Counted from the first letter of the stretch, positions 23,851-36,565 are shown. The stretch: DNA of 64,000 nt from Hemibagrus wyckioides (GCF_019097595.1 NC_080722.1:19274630-19338629); one strand, 5' to 3'. Notes: generated by a model from the letters alone, not told the origin. Program-made: numbers and translations.

Positions 23851-24670
23851 TAAACATTATAAAAAGCCGCACAGCTTCCTTTTGTCTTGAGGGAAATCAT
23901 TTTCGAACAGAGGGGGAAGATGAATATGAGAATATGATGGTGGGCTTCGCATTGTTCTGGCGCTGTGTTTAAACTCCTGCACAGATGGCAGCTTTGTGTC
24001 GCTGATTTTCTGTGGTGGCTGTTGTCAACGTGTTGCCTTTACACACACATACACACACACACACAGACATAGAGCTAAATTAAGCACAGATAGATGTCCA
24101 GGTCGTAAATGTTCTGCACAGAGTTCCTTCATCAGCAGAGTAGTTAAGCTGTTAGATTAAATGAAGCACTGCGGTCACACAGCTGGAGAGGGGCGTGTGT
24201 GTCTGTGTGTGTGTGTGTGTACACAGATTATACAGTTTAGGGTTTGATCATTCCTCACTAATTATAATCTGCTAATATTTTATAACGCCAGACCCTTTGG
24301 CCGTCATCATAACTCTTTATTTAGCCAGTTTCCATTTCAACTTCCATCCATTTTATTATTCATTAAAAAGCCACACCTCATACTTTTGTTGTGCTGGCTC
24401 TTCGGAGAAAAAAAAATCATGAGCAATTCATATTTCCTCCTGACTCAGGGGACTTAGCCCCGTGTGAACTCCTACTACTCTGAACAACAGGCGTCCGATT
24501 AGTTTGCCTAATTAAAGCAGCTTGCTATCGACAATGAGCTCTCAAGTCTTTACAATCTCCAACGATTATGCTAACAGGAAAAAACTGCTGTCCCTTCAGT
24601 GCACTACAACTTCACCGCTCTGCTTCATCCATCTTCAAAAACTTCATTACACACATCACACCACACTCAT
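23851..24670. other. Noncoding with small CA and TG tracts
   Basis: CA at about 24040-24065 and TG at about 24196-24222. No gene signal. Confidence 0.4.
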
Positions 24671-24671
24671 T

Positions 24672-24704
24672 AATTATTATTATTATTATTACTATTAATA
24701 ATAC

Positions 24705-24744
<40 letters not shown>

Positions 24745-24745
24745 G
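24672..24745. repeat. (ATT)n microsatellite
   Basis: Trinucleotide ATT repeats interrupted by ACTATTAATA near the left end. Confidence 0.95.
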
Positions 24746-24836
24746 ATAATAATTAGAGCAGTTATAAGCTTTATTTATCTACCTAGTTAAATCATATAAA
24801 TGCAGAAGGTATGAATATAAAAACTTCATTGTAGGC

Positions 24837-24985
24837 CCTGAATCTGATTCACAACCAAATCTTTTAGGATTCACATTTTTTTTGGTTTGTTTTGGTTTGT
24901 TTTTTAATCAAAGCTAAGTTTAAGAATCAGAAATTTATGACTCAAGCTGAATCTTTTCAAAATCAAAGCTGAAAGGTGAATTAAA
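24837..24985. repeat. Outlying degenerate copies of the 22-bp unit
   Basis: GATTCACAACCAAATCTTTT and later AATCAAAGCTGAA segments repeat the motif of the array 1 kb to the left. Confidence 0.6.
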
Positions 24986-25087
24986 GAAAAAGCTAGAGTT
25001 CAGTTTCTACTGTGGATTGATATTTTATAAATAAACCTTCACACAGACATATGAGCTAGATTTTCATTTCATTTCAATTGTATACAG

Positions 25088-25089
<2 letters not shown>

Positions 25090-25177
<88 letters not shown>

Positions 25178-25182
25178 TAGAT
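25090..25182. repeat. (AT)n(AG)n(GATA)n compound microsatellite
   Basis: About 24 AT dinucleotides, then about 16 AG, then three GATA units. The AT portion can form a cruciform. Confidence 0.97.
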
Positions 25183-25585
25183 GTTAAACATGGCTATTTA
25201 TTTGGATATATTTTGTATGATATTTTGTACGCTAATACAAAAGATTTTTTTCTTATTCAAGTGGTAACGTGAGGTCGTACATTATGACATAGTTGTTTAG
25301 TTGATAGTGGTCACGTGAGGTCATTCATCATCACATAGTTGTTTGACTCCTTATTAAAACCTAATGAGAACTGAAATCACCCAAACAACCCTGATCAAAA
25401 GTTTACTACATATCCTTGAATGTATGGCCACCTTATAAACACACAGGTTGGCACCCAGAGGTTTAAATAGCTATTAAAGTGAAGTTTCCACTACTGTGAC
25501 TCATTGTAATTGTAATTCGTCTCTCTGCATAAATAGTCAGTGAGTTTCTCACTATATATTATATATATATACTATATATTACTCA

Positions 25586-25619
<34 letters not shown>

Positions 25620-25844
25620 TGTTTCGCATACTTTTTTTCCAAAATGAAGACTGAATAATTCTTACTTTAACTATACGGAACAGATATGAGCAAAAACAAC
25701 ACAATAAAGGCAGAAAATAAACAACAAAAAAAAAAAGAATAAAAACAGCAATACTTCAAATATCCTTTCCAGACCTCTGTAGAATTCACACTCAAATCAC
25801 TTTATTCAATTCACTTACAATTTTCAATAAATGAATAAACTCTG
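25183..25844. other. AT-rich noncoding DNA with TA and T tracts
   Basis: TA-rich repeats at about 25553-25602 lead into a T run of about 20 bases (25602-25620). An A run lies at about 25725-25736. Confidence 0.6.
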
Positions 25845-26139
25845 GAGTTTGCATGTTCTCCCCGTGCCTGCGTGGGTTTACTCTGGGTACTCCGGTTTCC
25901 TCCCACAGTCCAAAAACATGTTCATTAGATTGATTGGTAATTCTCAATTGCCCATAGGAGTGAGTGTGAGTGTGTGTGGTTGTCTGTCTATATGTGTGGT
26001 CCTGTGATTGACTGGAGACCTGTCCAGGGTGTACCCCTGCCTTTCACCAAATGTGTGCTGGGATAAGCTCCAGCAGATCCCCATGACCCTAATTAGGAAT
26101 AAAACGGGTATAGAAAATGAATGGATGGATGGATGGATA
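25845..26139 (+). mobile_element. Teleost LINE-derived 3' tail repeat with (GGAT)n end
   Basis: Contains GGAGTTTGCATGTTCTCCCC, GGTTTCCTCCCACAGTCC, CTGTCCAGGGTGTACCCCTG and GGGATAAGCTCCAGCAG, and ends in GGATGGATGGAT. From memory this is one of the commonest teleost interspersed repeats, thought to be the 3' end of an RTE/Expander-like LINE; the family name is not certain. A second copy lies inverted at 36784-36928, and a degenerate piece lies inverted at about 54045-54130. Confidence 0.8.
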
Positions 26140-27094
26140 AATTCTGCTAAAACAGCTAAATGATCCGGACTGAAATGATTATGCTTAGTCACCCAGACAC
26201 ACGTTGTTTGTTAATCGACCCAAAGAACAAATAATGAAAGTCGTTATTCTTTATGTGAAAAGTAAAGAGCTAGTAAAAGTCTGGCTGTAGGTCAGCCTTT
26301 AGTGCAAAGTCTTCAGAAAAGAAGGAAAAGAAAAAAAGACCCTAAGCTAAAAGTCAGGAAAATAAACTTAGATGAAGGTGTGTTCCTTCCCCCAGGATTG
26401 AGGAGTAAAGCCTGGAGCACACGCTGCTTTCCTCCTCTACACATCACTCACCCTTCACTTCTGAATTCCAGCCTCTACTTAATATTTACTTCATCTTCAT
26501 CTCAGCTCTGCTTAAACACAATCCTCAGGCCTTTCTTACGGCTGTGTGAAGGGTTTTTCCTTCATTGCGCTGAAGGACATTGCCATGCCAGGGTGGTGTG
26601 ATGTGTTGGCAGCAGAAGGAGCTGAAGGAGATGCATGTGGAGCAGATGAAGGTATGGTTCAGGATTTCTGCTATACAATAAACAGGCTGGTGAAGAGGAA
26701 TCACAGCGAGCTACAAGGAGTAAATCAGCACAGAGAAGCCTTCTTTACTCTAGAACCTTATTATTTGTGAACAGCTTCAGGCTCTCGGGGAAGAGCTGTG
26801 GATGTCTCGGCTGTTTATGAGCATCGGCCTCTGTGCATGCAGCAATGGAAGCTTCACATCAGGACGTGTACTCATGAGGACTTTCAGCTTCTAACTGTTC
26901 AAATAATAATAATAAGAAGAAGAATGTACTTTATACCATATTATACAGAATGTATACTGTTCTGCGCTATTTTTTGTGTATTTTGTGTATCTGTCCTGTA
27001 CTCTTTTGTCTTTTTGTCTTGCACTGTTTGCACTAGCTTACACACAAGACACTTTATGTGGCTCGGACAACTTACCTTAAGTCCTCGGTGTTGT
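26140..27094. other. Noncoding DNA left of the large array
   Basis: Two overlapping plus frames (26302-26601 and 26546-26770) are of moderate length, but have no recognisable domain, signal sequence or splice context. Confidence 0.35.
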
Positions 27095-30000
27095 ATTATG
27101 TAGCTCTGTGTCATGGTTATGTAGCTCTGTGTCATGTTTATGTAGCGCTGTGTTGTGTTTTGAAGCCGTGTGTTGTGTTTATGTAGATCTGTGTTGTGTT
27201 TATGTAGATCTGTGTTGTGTTTATGTAGATCTGTGTTGTGTTTATGTAGATCTGTGTTGTGTTTTGAAGCCCTGTGTTATGTTTATGTAGATCTGTGTTG
27301 TGTTTATGTAGATCTGTGTTATGTTTATGTAGATCTGTGTTATGTTTATGTAGATCTGTGTTATGTTTATGTAGATCTGTGTTGTGTTTATGTAGATCTG
27401 TGTTGTGTTTATGTAGATCTGTGTTGTGTTTATGTAGATCTGTGTTGTGTTTATGTAGCTCTGTGTTGTGTTTTGAAGCCATGTGTTATGTTTATGTAGA
27501 TCTGTGTTGTGTTTATGTAGATCTGTGTTATGTTTATGTAGATCTGTGTTGTGTTTATGTAGATCTGTGTTATGTTTATGTAGATCTGTGTTATGTTTAT
27601 GTAGATCTGTGTTGTGTTTATGTAGATCTGTGTTATGTTTATGTAGATCTGTGTTGTGTTTATGTAGATCTGTGTTATGTTTATGTAGATCTGTGTTGTG
27701 TTTATGTAGATCTGTGTTGTGTTTATGTAGATCTGTGTTGTGTTTACGTAGATCTGTGTTGTGTTTATGTAGATCTGTGTTGTGTTTATGTAGATCTGTG
27801 TTTGTTATGTAGATCTGTGTTGTGTTTATGTAGCTCTGTGTTGTGTTTTGAAGCCCTGTGTTATGTTTATGTAGATCTGTGTTGTGTTTATGTAGCTCTG
27901 TGTTGTGTTTACTTGGATCTGTGTTGTGTTTATGTAGATCTGTGTTGTGTTTACGTAGATCTGTGTTGTGTTTATGTAGATCTGTGTTGTGTTTATGTAG
28001 ATCTGTGTTGTGTTTATGTAGATCTGTGTTGTGTTTATGTAGATCTGTGTTGTGTTTACGTAGATCTGTGTTGTGTTTATGTAGATCTGTGTTGTGTTTA
28101 TGTAGATCTGTGTTGTGTTTATGTAGATCTGTGTTGTGTTTATGTAGATCTGTGTTGTGTTTATGTAGATCTGTGTTGTGTTTATGTAGATCTGTGTTGT
28201 GTTTATGTAGATCTGTGTTGTGTTTATGTAGATCTGTGTTGTGTTTATGTAGCTCTGTGTTTGTTATGTAGATCTGTGTTGTGTTTATGTAGATCTGTGT
28301 TGTGTTTATGTAGATCTGTGTTGTGTTTATGTAGATCTGTGTTGTGTATATGTAGCTCTGTGTTTGTTATGTAGATCTGTGTTGTGTTTATGTAGATCTG
28401 TGTTGTGTTTATGTAGATCTGTGTTGTGTTTATGTAGATCTGTGTTTGTTATGTAGATCTGTGTTGTGTTTATGTAGCTCTGTGTTTGTTATGTAGCTCT
28501 GTGTTGTGTTTTGAAGCCCTGTGTTATGTTTATGTAGATCTGTGTTGTGTATATGTAGCTCTGTGTTTGTTATGTAGATCTGTGTTGTGTTTATGTAGCT
28601 CTGTGTTTGTTATGTAGATCTGTGTTGTGTTTATGTAGATCTGTGTTGTGTATATGTAGCTCTGTGTTTATGTAGATCTGTGTTGTGTTTATGTAGATCT
28701 GTGTTGTGTTTATGTAGCTCTGTGTTTGTTATGTAGATCTGTGTTGTGTTTATGTAGATCTGTGTTGTGTTTATGTAGATCTGTGTTATGTTTATGTAGA
28801 TCTGTGTTGTGTTTATGTAGATCTGTGTTGTGTTTATGTAGATCTGTGTTGTGTTTATGTAGATCTGTGTTGTGTTTATGTAGATCTGTGTTATGTTTAT
28901 GTAGATCTGTGTTGTGTTTATGTAGATCTGTGTTGTGTTTATGTAGATCTGTGTTGTGTTTATGTAGATCTGTGTTATGTTTATGTAGATCTGTGTTGTG
29001 TTTATGTAGATCTGTGTTGTGTTTTGAAGCCCTGTGTTATGTTTATGTAGCTCTGTGTTGTGTTTATGTAGCTCTGTGTTGTGTTTATGTAGCTCTGTGT
29101 TGTGTTTATGTAGATCTGTGTTGTGTTTATGTAGATCTGTGTTGTGTATATGTAGCTCTGTGTTTGTTATGTAGATCTGTGTTGTGTTTATGTAGCTCTG
29201 TGTTTGTTATGTAGATCTGTGTTGTGTTTATGTAGATCTGTGTTGTGTTTATGTAGATCTGTGTTATGTTTATGTAGATCTGTGTTGTGTTTATGTAGAT
29301 CTGTGTTGTGTTTATGTAGATCTGTGTTGTGTTTATGTAGATCTGTGTTGTGTTTATGTAGATCTGTGTTATGTTTATGTAGATCTGTGTTGTGTTTATG
29401 TAGCTCTGTGTTGTGTTTTGAAGCCCTGTGTTATGTTTATGTAGCTCTGTGTTGTGTTTATGTAGCTCTGTGTTGTGTTTATGTAGCTCTGTGTTGTGTT
29501 TATGTAGATCTGTGTTGTGTTTACGTAGATCTGTGTTGTGTATATGTAGCTCTGTGTTTGTTATGTAGATCTGTGTTGTGTTTATGTAGCTCTGTGTTTG
29601 TTATGTAGATCTGTGTTGTGTTTATGTAGCTCTGTGTTTGTTATGTAGATCTGTGTTGTGTTTATGTAGATCTGTGTTGTGTTTATGTAGATCTGTGTTA
29701 TGTTTATGTAGATCTGTGTTGTGTTTATGTAGATCTGTGTTGTGTTTATGTAGATCTGTGTTGTGTTTATGTAGATCTGTGTTGTGTTTATGTAGATCTG
29801 TGTTATGTTTATGTAGATCTGTGTTGTGTTTATGTAGCTCTGTGTTGTGTTTTGAAGCCCTGTGTTATGTTTATGTAGCTCTGTGTTGTGTTTATGTAGC
29901 TCTGTGTTGTGTTTATGTAGCTCTGTGTTATGTTTATGTAGCTCTGTGTTGTGTTTATGTAGCTCTGTGTTGTGTTTATGTAGATCTGTGTTGTGTTTAT

Positions 30001-33000
30001 GTAGATCTGTGTTGTGTTTATGTAGCTCTGTGTTGTGTTTATGTAGATCTGTGTTGTGTTTATGTAGATCTGTGTTTATGTAGATCTGTGTTGTGTATAT
30101 GTAGCTCTGTGTTTATGTAGATCTGTGTTGTGTTTATGTAGATCTGTGTTGTGTATATGTAGCTCTGTGTTTATGTAGATCTGTGTTGTGTTTATGTAGC
30201 TCTGTGTTGTGTTTATGTAGATCTGTGTTGTGTTTATGTAGCTCTGTGTTGTGTTTATGTAGATCTGTGTTGTGTTTATGTAGATCTGTGTTGTGTTTAT
30301 GTAGCTCTGTGTTGTGTTTATGTAGATCTGTGTTGTGTTTATGTAGATCTGTGTTGTGTTTATGTAGCTCTGTGTTGTGTTTTGAAGTCCGGTGTTATGT
30401 TTATGTAGATCTGTGTTGTGTTTATGTAGATCTGTGTTGTGTTGATGTAGATCTGTGTTGTGTTTATGTAGATCTGTGTTGTGTTTATGTAGATCTGTGT
30501 TGTGTTTATGTAGATCTGTGTTGTGTTTATGTAGATCTGTGTTGTGTTTATGTAGCTCTGTGTTTGTTATGTAGATCTGTGTTGTGTTTATGTAGATCTG
30601 TGTTTGTTATGTAGATCTGTGTTGTGTTTATGTAGATCTGTGTTGTGTTTATGTAGATCTGTGTTGTGTATATGTAGCTCTGTGTTTGTTATGTAGATCT
30701 GTGTTGTGTTTATGTAGCTCTGTGTTGTGTTTTGAAGCCATGTGTTGTGTTTATGTAGATCTGTGTTGTGTTTATGTAGCTCTGTGTTGTGTTTATGTAG
30801 ATCTGTGTTGTGTTTATGTAGATCTGTGTTGTGTTTATGTAGATCTGTGTTGTGTTTATGTAGATCTGTGTTGTGTTTATGTAGCTCTGTGTTTGTTATG
30901 TAGCTCTGTGTTGTGTTTATGTAGCTCTGTGTTTGTTATGTAGATCTGTGTTGTGTTCTGTAGCTCTGTGTTGTGTTTATGTAGCTCTGTGTTGTGTTTT
31001 GAAGCCCTGTGTTGTGTTTATGTAGCGCTGTGTTGTTATGTAGCTCTGTGTTTGTTATGTAGCTCTGCGTTGTGTTTATGTAGCTCTGTGTTGTGTTTAT
31101 GTAGATCTGTGTTGTGTTCTGTAGCTCTGTGTTGTGTTTATGTAGCTCTGTGTTGTGTTTATGTAGATCTGTGTTGTGTTCTGTAGCTCTGTGTTGTGTT
31201 TATGTAGCTCTGTGTTGTTATGTAGCTCTGTGTTTGTTATGTAGCTCTGCGTTGTGTTTATGTAGATCTGTGTTGTGTTTATGTAGCTCTGTGTTGTGTT
31301 TTGAAGCTGTGTTGTGTTTATGTAGCTCTGTGTTGTGTTTATGTAGCTCTGTGTAGTGTTTATGTAGCTCTGTGTTGTGTTTATGTAGCTCTGTGTTTGT
31401 TATGTAGCTCTGTGTTTGTTATGTAGCTCTGTGTTGTGTTTATGTAGCTCTGTGTTGTGTTTATGTAACTCTGTGTTTGATATGTAGCTCTGTGTTGTGT
31501 TCTGGAGCTCTGTATTGTGTTTATATAGCTCTGTCTTTGTTATGTAGCTCTGTGTTGTGTTATGTAGCTCTGTGTTATGTTTATGTAGTTCTGTCTTGTG
31601 TTATGTAGCTCTGTGTCATGTTTATGTAGCTCTATGTCGTGTTTATGGAGCTCTGTGTTGTTTTATGTAGCTCTGTGTCGTCTTATGGAGCTCTGTGTTG
31701 TTTTTTATGGAGCTCTGTGTCATGTTATGTAGCTCTGTGTCGTGGTTATGTAGCTCTGTGTCGTGGTTATGGAGCTCTGTGTTGTTTTCTGTAGCTCTGT
31801 GTCGTGTTTATGTAGCTCTGTGTTGTTTTATGTAGCTCTGTGTTGTTTTTTATGGAGCTCTGTGTTGTTTTATGTAGCTCTGTGTTGTTTTTTATGGAGC
31901 TCTGTGTCATGTTATGTAGCTCTTTGTCGTGGTTATGGAGCTCTGTGTTGTTTTATGTAGCTCTGTGTCATTTTTTATGGAGCTCTGTGTCGTGTTTTAT
32001 GTAGCTCTATGTCATGTTATTGAACTCTGTAGCTCGGTGTTGTGTTTATGTAGCTCTGTGTTGTGTTCTGTAGATCTGTGTTGTGTTTATGTAGATCTGT
32101 GTTGTGTTCTGTAGCTCTGTGTTGTGTTTATGTAGATCTGTGTTGTGTTCTGTAGCTCTGTGTTGTGTTTATGTAGCTCTGTGTTGTGTTTATGTAGCTC
32201 TGTGTTGTGTTCTGTAGCTCTGTGTTGTGTTTATGTAGCTCTGTGTTGCGTTTATGTAGCTCTGTGTTGTGTTCTGTAGCTCTGTGTTGTGTTTATGTAG
32301 CTCTGTGTTGCGTTTATGTAGCTCTGTGTTGTGTTTATGTAGCTCTGTGTTGTGTTTATGTAGCTCTGTGTTGCGTTTATGTAGCTTTGTGTTGTGTTCT
32401 GTAGCTCTGTGTTGTGTTTATGTAGATCTGTGTTGTGTTTATGTAGATCTGTGTTGTGTTTATGTAGCTCTGTGTTGTGTTTATGTAGCTCTGTGTTGTG
32501 TTTATGTAGATCTGTGTTGTGTTTATGTAGATCTGTGTTGTGTTCTGTAGCTCTGTGTTGTGTTTATGTAGCTCTGTGTTGCGTTTATGTAGATCTGTGT
32601 TGTGTTTATGTAGATCTGTGTTTGTTATGTAGATCTGTGTTGTGTTTATGTAGATCTCTGTTGCGTTTATGTAGATCTGTGTTGTGTTTATGTAGATCTG
32701 TGTTGTGTTCTGTAGCTCTGTGTTGTGTTTATGTAGCTCTGTGTTGTGTTTATGTAGATCTGTGTTGTGTTTATGTAGATCTGTGTTTGTTATGTAGATC
32801 TGTGTTGTGTTTATGTAGATCTCTGTTGCGTTTATGTAGATCTGTGTTGTGTTTATGTAGATCTGTGTTGTGTTTATGTAGCTCTGTGTTGTGTTTATGT
32901 AGATCTGTGTTGCGTTTATGTAGATCTGTGTTGTGTTCTGTAGCTCTGTGTTGTGTTTATGTAGCTCTGTGTTGCGTTTATGTAGCTCTGTGTTGTGTTT

Positions 33001-33775
33001 ATGTAGATCTATGTTGTGTTTTGAAGCTCTGTGTTGTGTTTATGTAGATCTGTGTTGTGTTTATGTAGCTCTGTGTTGTGTTTATGTAGCTCTGTGTTCT
33101 GTTCTGTAGCTCTGTGTTTGTTATGTAGCTCTGTGTTGTGTTCTGTAGCTCTGTGTTGTGTTTATGTAGATCTGTGTTCTGTTATGTAGCTCTGTGTTTG
33201 TTATGTAGCTCTGTGTTGTGTTCTGTAGCTCTGTGTTGTGTTTATGTAGATCTGTGTTGTGTTTATGTAGATCTGTGTTCTGTTATGTAGCTCTGTGTTT
33301 GTTATGTAGCTCTGTGTTCTGTTATGTAGCTCTGTGTTTGTTATGTAGCTCTGTGTTGTGTTTATGTAGCTCTGTGTTATGTTTATGTAGATCTGTGTTG
33401 TGTTTTGAAGCTCTGTGTTGTGTTTATGTAGATCTGTGTTCTGTTATGTAGCTCTGTGTTTGTTATGTAGCTCTGTGTTGTGTTTATGTAGCTCAATGTT
33501 GTTATGTAGCTCTGTGTTTGTTATGTAGCTCTGTGCTGTGTTTATGTAGCTCTGTGTTGTGTTTATGTAGATCTGTGTTGTGTTTATGTTGATCTGTGTT
33601 GTGTTTATGTAGCTCTGTGTTTGTTATGTAGCTCTGTGTTGTGTTATGTAGCTCTGTGTCATGTTTATGTAGCTCTGTGTCGTGTTTACGGAGCTCTGTG
33701 TTCTTTTATGTAGCTCTGTGTCATCTCACGGAGCTCTGTGTTGTTTTTTATGTAGCTCTGTGTCATCTTACGGAG
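27095..33775. repeat. 21-bp tandem array, BglII-type domain
   Basis: About 315 units built on TGTAGATCTGTGTTGTG plus TTTA. Most units left of about 30.9 kb carry AGATCT; AGCTCT dominates from about 31 to 32.4 kb, and from 32.4 to 33.7 kb the two types are mixed. Shorter variants of 19-20 bp (TGTTTGTTATG, TGTTCTG) and a rare GTTTTGAAGC unit (27261, 27470, 27845, 28508, 29021, 29415, 29849, 30379 and later) serve as landmarks. Frames of up to 366 codons (Cys-Val-Tyr-Val-Asp-Leu-Cys) exist only because 21 is divisible by three. Confidence 0.97.
29201..30068. repeat. About 434-bp higher-order duplication inside the array
   Basis: The blocks starting at 29201 and 29635 are nearly identical for about 290 bp in unit order, including the position of the GTTTTGAAGC landmark (29415 and 29849, exactly 434 bp apart). 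A related block starts at 28723 with a period of 478 bp. This is a recent segmental duplication of about twenty units. Confidence 0.85.
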
Positions 33776-36152
33776 CTCTGTGTTGTTTTTTATGGAGCTC
33801 TGTGATCTGTTTTATGTAGCTCTGTATCAGGCTATGGAGCTCTGTGTTGTGTTTTATGTAGCTCTGTATCAGGCTATGGAGCTCTGTGATGTGTTTTATG
33901 TAGCTCTTTATCGGGCTATGGAGCTCTGTGTTGTGTTTTATGTAGCTCTGTATCAGGCTATGGAGCTCTGTGATGTATTTTATGTAGCTCTTTATTGGGC
34001 TATGGAGCTCTGTGTTGTGTTTTATGTAGCTCTGTATCAGACTATGGAGCTCTGTGATGTATTTTATGTAGCTCTTTATTGGGCTATGGAGCTCTGTGAT
34101 GTGTTTTATGTAGCTCTGTATCAGACTATGGAGCTCTGTGTTGTGTTTTATGTAGCTCTGTATCAGGCTATGGAGCTCTGTGTTGTGTTTTATGTAGCTC
34201 TGTATCAGGCTATGGAGCTCTGTGATGTTTTATGTAGCTCTGTATCAGGCTATGGAGCTCTGTGATGTGTTTTATGTAGCTCTGTATCAGACTATGGAGC
34301 TCTGTGATGTTTTATGTAGCTCTGTATCAGGCTATGGAGCTCTGTGATGTGTTTTATGTAGCTCTGTATCAGACTATGGAGCTCTGTGTTGTGTTTTATG
34401 TAGCTCTGTATCAGACTATGGAGCTCTGTGATCTGTTTTATGTAGCTCTGTATCAGACTGTGGAGCTCTGTGTTGTGTTTTATGTAGCTCTGTATCAGGC
34501 TATGGAGCTCTGTGTTGTGTTTTATGTAGCTCTGTATCAGACTATGGAGCTCTGTGATGTTTTATGTAGCTCTGTATCAGACTATGGAGCTCTGTGTTGT
34601 GTCTTATGTAGCTCTGTATCAGACTATGGAGCTCTGTGTTGTGTTTTATGTAGCTCTGTATCAGGCTATGGAGCTCTGTGTTGTGTTTTATGTAGCTCTG
34701 TATCAGGCTATGGAGCTCTGTGTTGTGTTTTATGTAGCTCTGTATCAGACTATGGAGCTCTGTGTTGTGTTTTATGTAGCTCTGTATCAGGCTATGGAGC
34801 TCTGTGATGTTTTATGTAGCTCTGTATCAGACTATGGAGCTCTGTGATCTGTTTTATGTAGCTCTGTATCAGGCTATGGAGCTCTGTGATGTTTTATGTA
34901 GCTCTGTATCAGACTATGGAGCTCTGTGTTGTGTTTTATGTAGCTCTGTATCAGGCTATGGAGCTCTGTGATGTTTTATGTAGCTCTGTATCAGACTATG
35001 GAGCTCTGTGTTGTGTTTTATGTAGCTCTGTATCAGGCTATGGAGCTCTGTGATGTTTTATGTAGCTCTGTATCGGGCTATGGAGCTCTGTGATGTGTTT
35101 TATGTAGCTCTGTATCAGACTATGGAGCTCTGTGTTTTGTTTTATGTAGCTCTGTATCAGGCTATGGAGCTCTGTGATCTGTTTTATGTAGCTCTGTATC
35201 GGGCTATGGAGCTCTGTGTTGTGTTTTATGTAGCTCTGTATCAGACTATGGAGCTCTGTGATCTGTTTTATGTAGCTCTGTATCAGGCTATGGAGCTCTG
35301 TGTTGTGTTTTATGTAGCTCTGTATCAGGCTATGGAGCTCTGTGTTGTGTTTTATGTAGCTCTGTATCAGGCTATGGAGCTCTGTGTTGTGTTTTATGTA
35401 GCTCTGTATCAGACTATGGAGCTCTGTGTTGTGTTTTATGTAGCTCTGTATCAGGCTATGGAGCTCTGTGTTGTGTTTTATGTAGCTCTGTATCGGGCTA
35501 TGGAGCTCTGTGATCTGTTTTATGTAGCTCTGTATCAGGCTATGGAGCTCTGTGTTGTGTTTTATGTAGCTCTGTATCAGGCTATGGAGCTCTGTGTTGT
35601 GTTTTATGTAGCTCTGTATCGGGCTATGGAGCTCTGTGTTGTGTTTTATGTAGCTCTGTATCGGGCTATGGAGCTCTGTGTTGTGTTTTATGTAGCTCTG
35701 TATCAGACTATGGAGCTCTGTGTTGTGTTTTATGTAGCTCTGTATCAGGCTATGGAGCTCTGTGTTGTGTTTTATGTAGCTCTGTATCAGACTATGGAGC
35801 TCTGTGTTGTGTTTTATGTAGCTCTGTATCAGGCTATGGAGCTCTGTGTTGTGTTTTATGTAGCTCTGTATCAGGCTATGGAGCTCTGTGTTGTGTTTTA
35901 TGTAGCTCTGTATCAGGCTATGGAGCTCTGTGTTGTGTTTTATGTAGCTCTGTATCAGGCTATGGAGCTCTGTGTTGTGTTTTATGTAGCTCTGTATCAG
36001 ACTATGGAGCTCTGTGTTGTGTTTTATGTAGCTCTGTATCAGACTATGGAGCTCTGTGTTGTGTTTTATGTAGCTCTGTATCAGGCTATGGAGCTCTGTG
36101 ATGTGTTTTATGTAGCTCTGTATCAGGCTATGGAGCTCTGTGTTGTGTTTAT
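33776..36152. repeat. 42-bp dimeric domain of the array (SacI-type)
   Basis: About 55 copies of a two-monomer unit: GAGCTCTGTGTTGTGTTTTA and TGTAGCTCTGTATCAGGC, then TATG. Positions vary as CAGGCT, CAGACT or CGGGCT, and as GTTGTG, GATGTG or GATCTG. A 40-bp version (GATGTTTTATG) breaks the reading frame at about 34265, 34807 and 35040. The rightmost 1.1 kb has only 42-bp units, so frames of 394 (plus) and 375 (minus) codons stay open on both strands at once. The right edge is sharp, at about 36152. Confidence 0.96.
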
Positions 36153-36485
36153 GGAGCAACATCATAGTGTTGCTGTTTGTGTTAGAGTTGACCTTCTACA
36201 CCATGGTTTAATTTTCATTCTGATCCATGAGTGAAATCACTCAACTGTGTTACAGCCTTTTGCTCATGAAATATTTTGATGTTCTGGAATAAAAAAAAAC
36301 TAAAAAAAAAAAAACCAAACGAATGATTCAGAAACATCTGCGAAAGCGATGGAGGCGACTGTAAAAGGCTGCTCCAGGTCACCATGGAGCAGGAACCTCA
36401 TGCTGACTAACCATTAAATGTCCTGCTCATTACCGAGAGCATGGAGAAAAAGCCTGACCCTGGGGGTCTATTCTGGATTTTGAAA
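36153..36485. other. Noncoding flank right of the array
   Basis: A-rich runs at about 36290-36313. 36340-36460 is rather GC-balanced and could be conserved noncoding DNA, but this cannot be judged without alignment. Confidence 0.35.
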
Positions 36486-36565
36486 TTTAATTCCAGTCCA
36501 TTTTCCATTCGATTTGTATTTATAAAGCACTTTTAACACCCGACATTGTCACACAGCAGCTTCAG
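36486..36565 (-). repeat. Interspersed repeat tail (AATGTCCATTGTT family), inverted
   Basis: ATTTATAAAGCACTTTTAAC, then ACCCGACATTGTCACACAGC, is the reverse complement of the tail at about 50445-50510 (GCTGCTTTGAGACAATGTCC, ATTGTTAAAAGCGCTAGATA). The motif is a familiar teleost 3' tail. Confidence 0.7.

Noticed and set aside
26302..26770. Two overlapping plus frames of 99 and 74 codons
   Set aside because: No recognisable similarity, with overlapping phases and unremarkable start contexts. Treated as chance.
27274..28374. 366-codon cysteine/valine-rich frame
   Set aside because: Pure translation of the 21-bp unit. Frame breaks coincide with 19-20-bp unit variants.
35050..36234. 394-codon plus and 375-codon minus open frames
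   Set aside because: They consist wholly of the 42-bp repeat. The period is a multiple of three, and no stop falls in those phases. There is no start context, domain or non-repeat coding extension.
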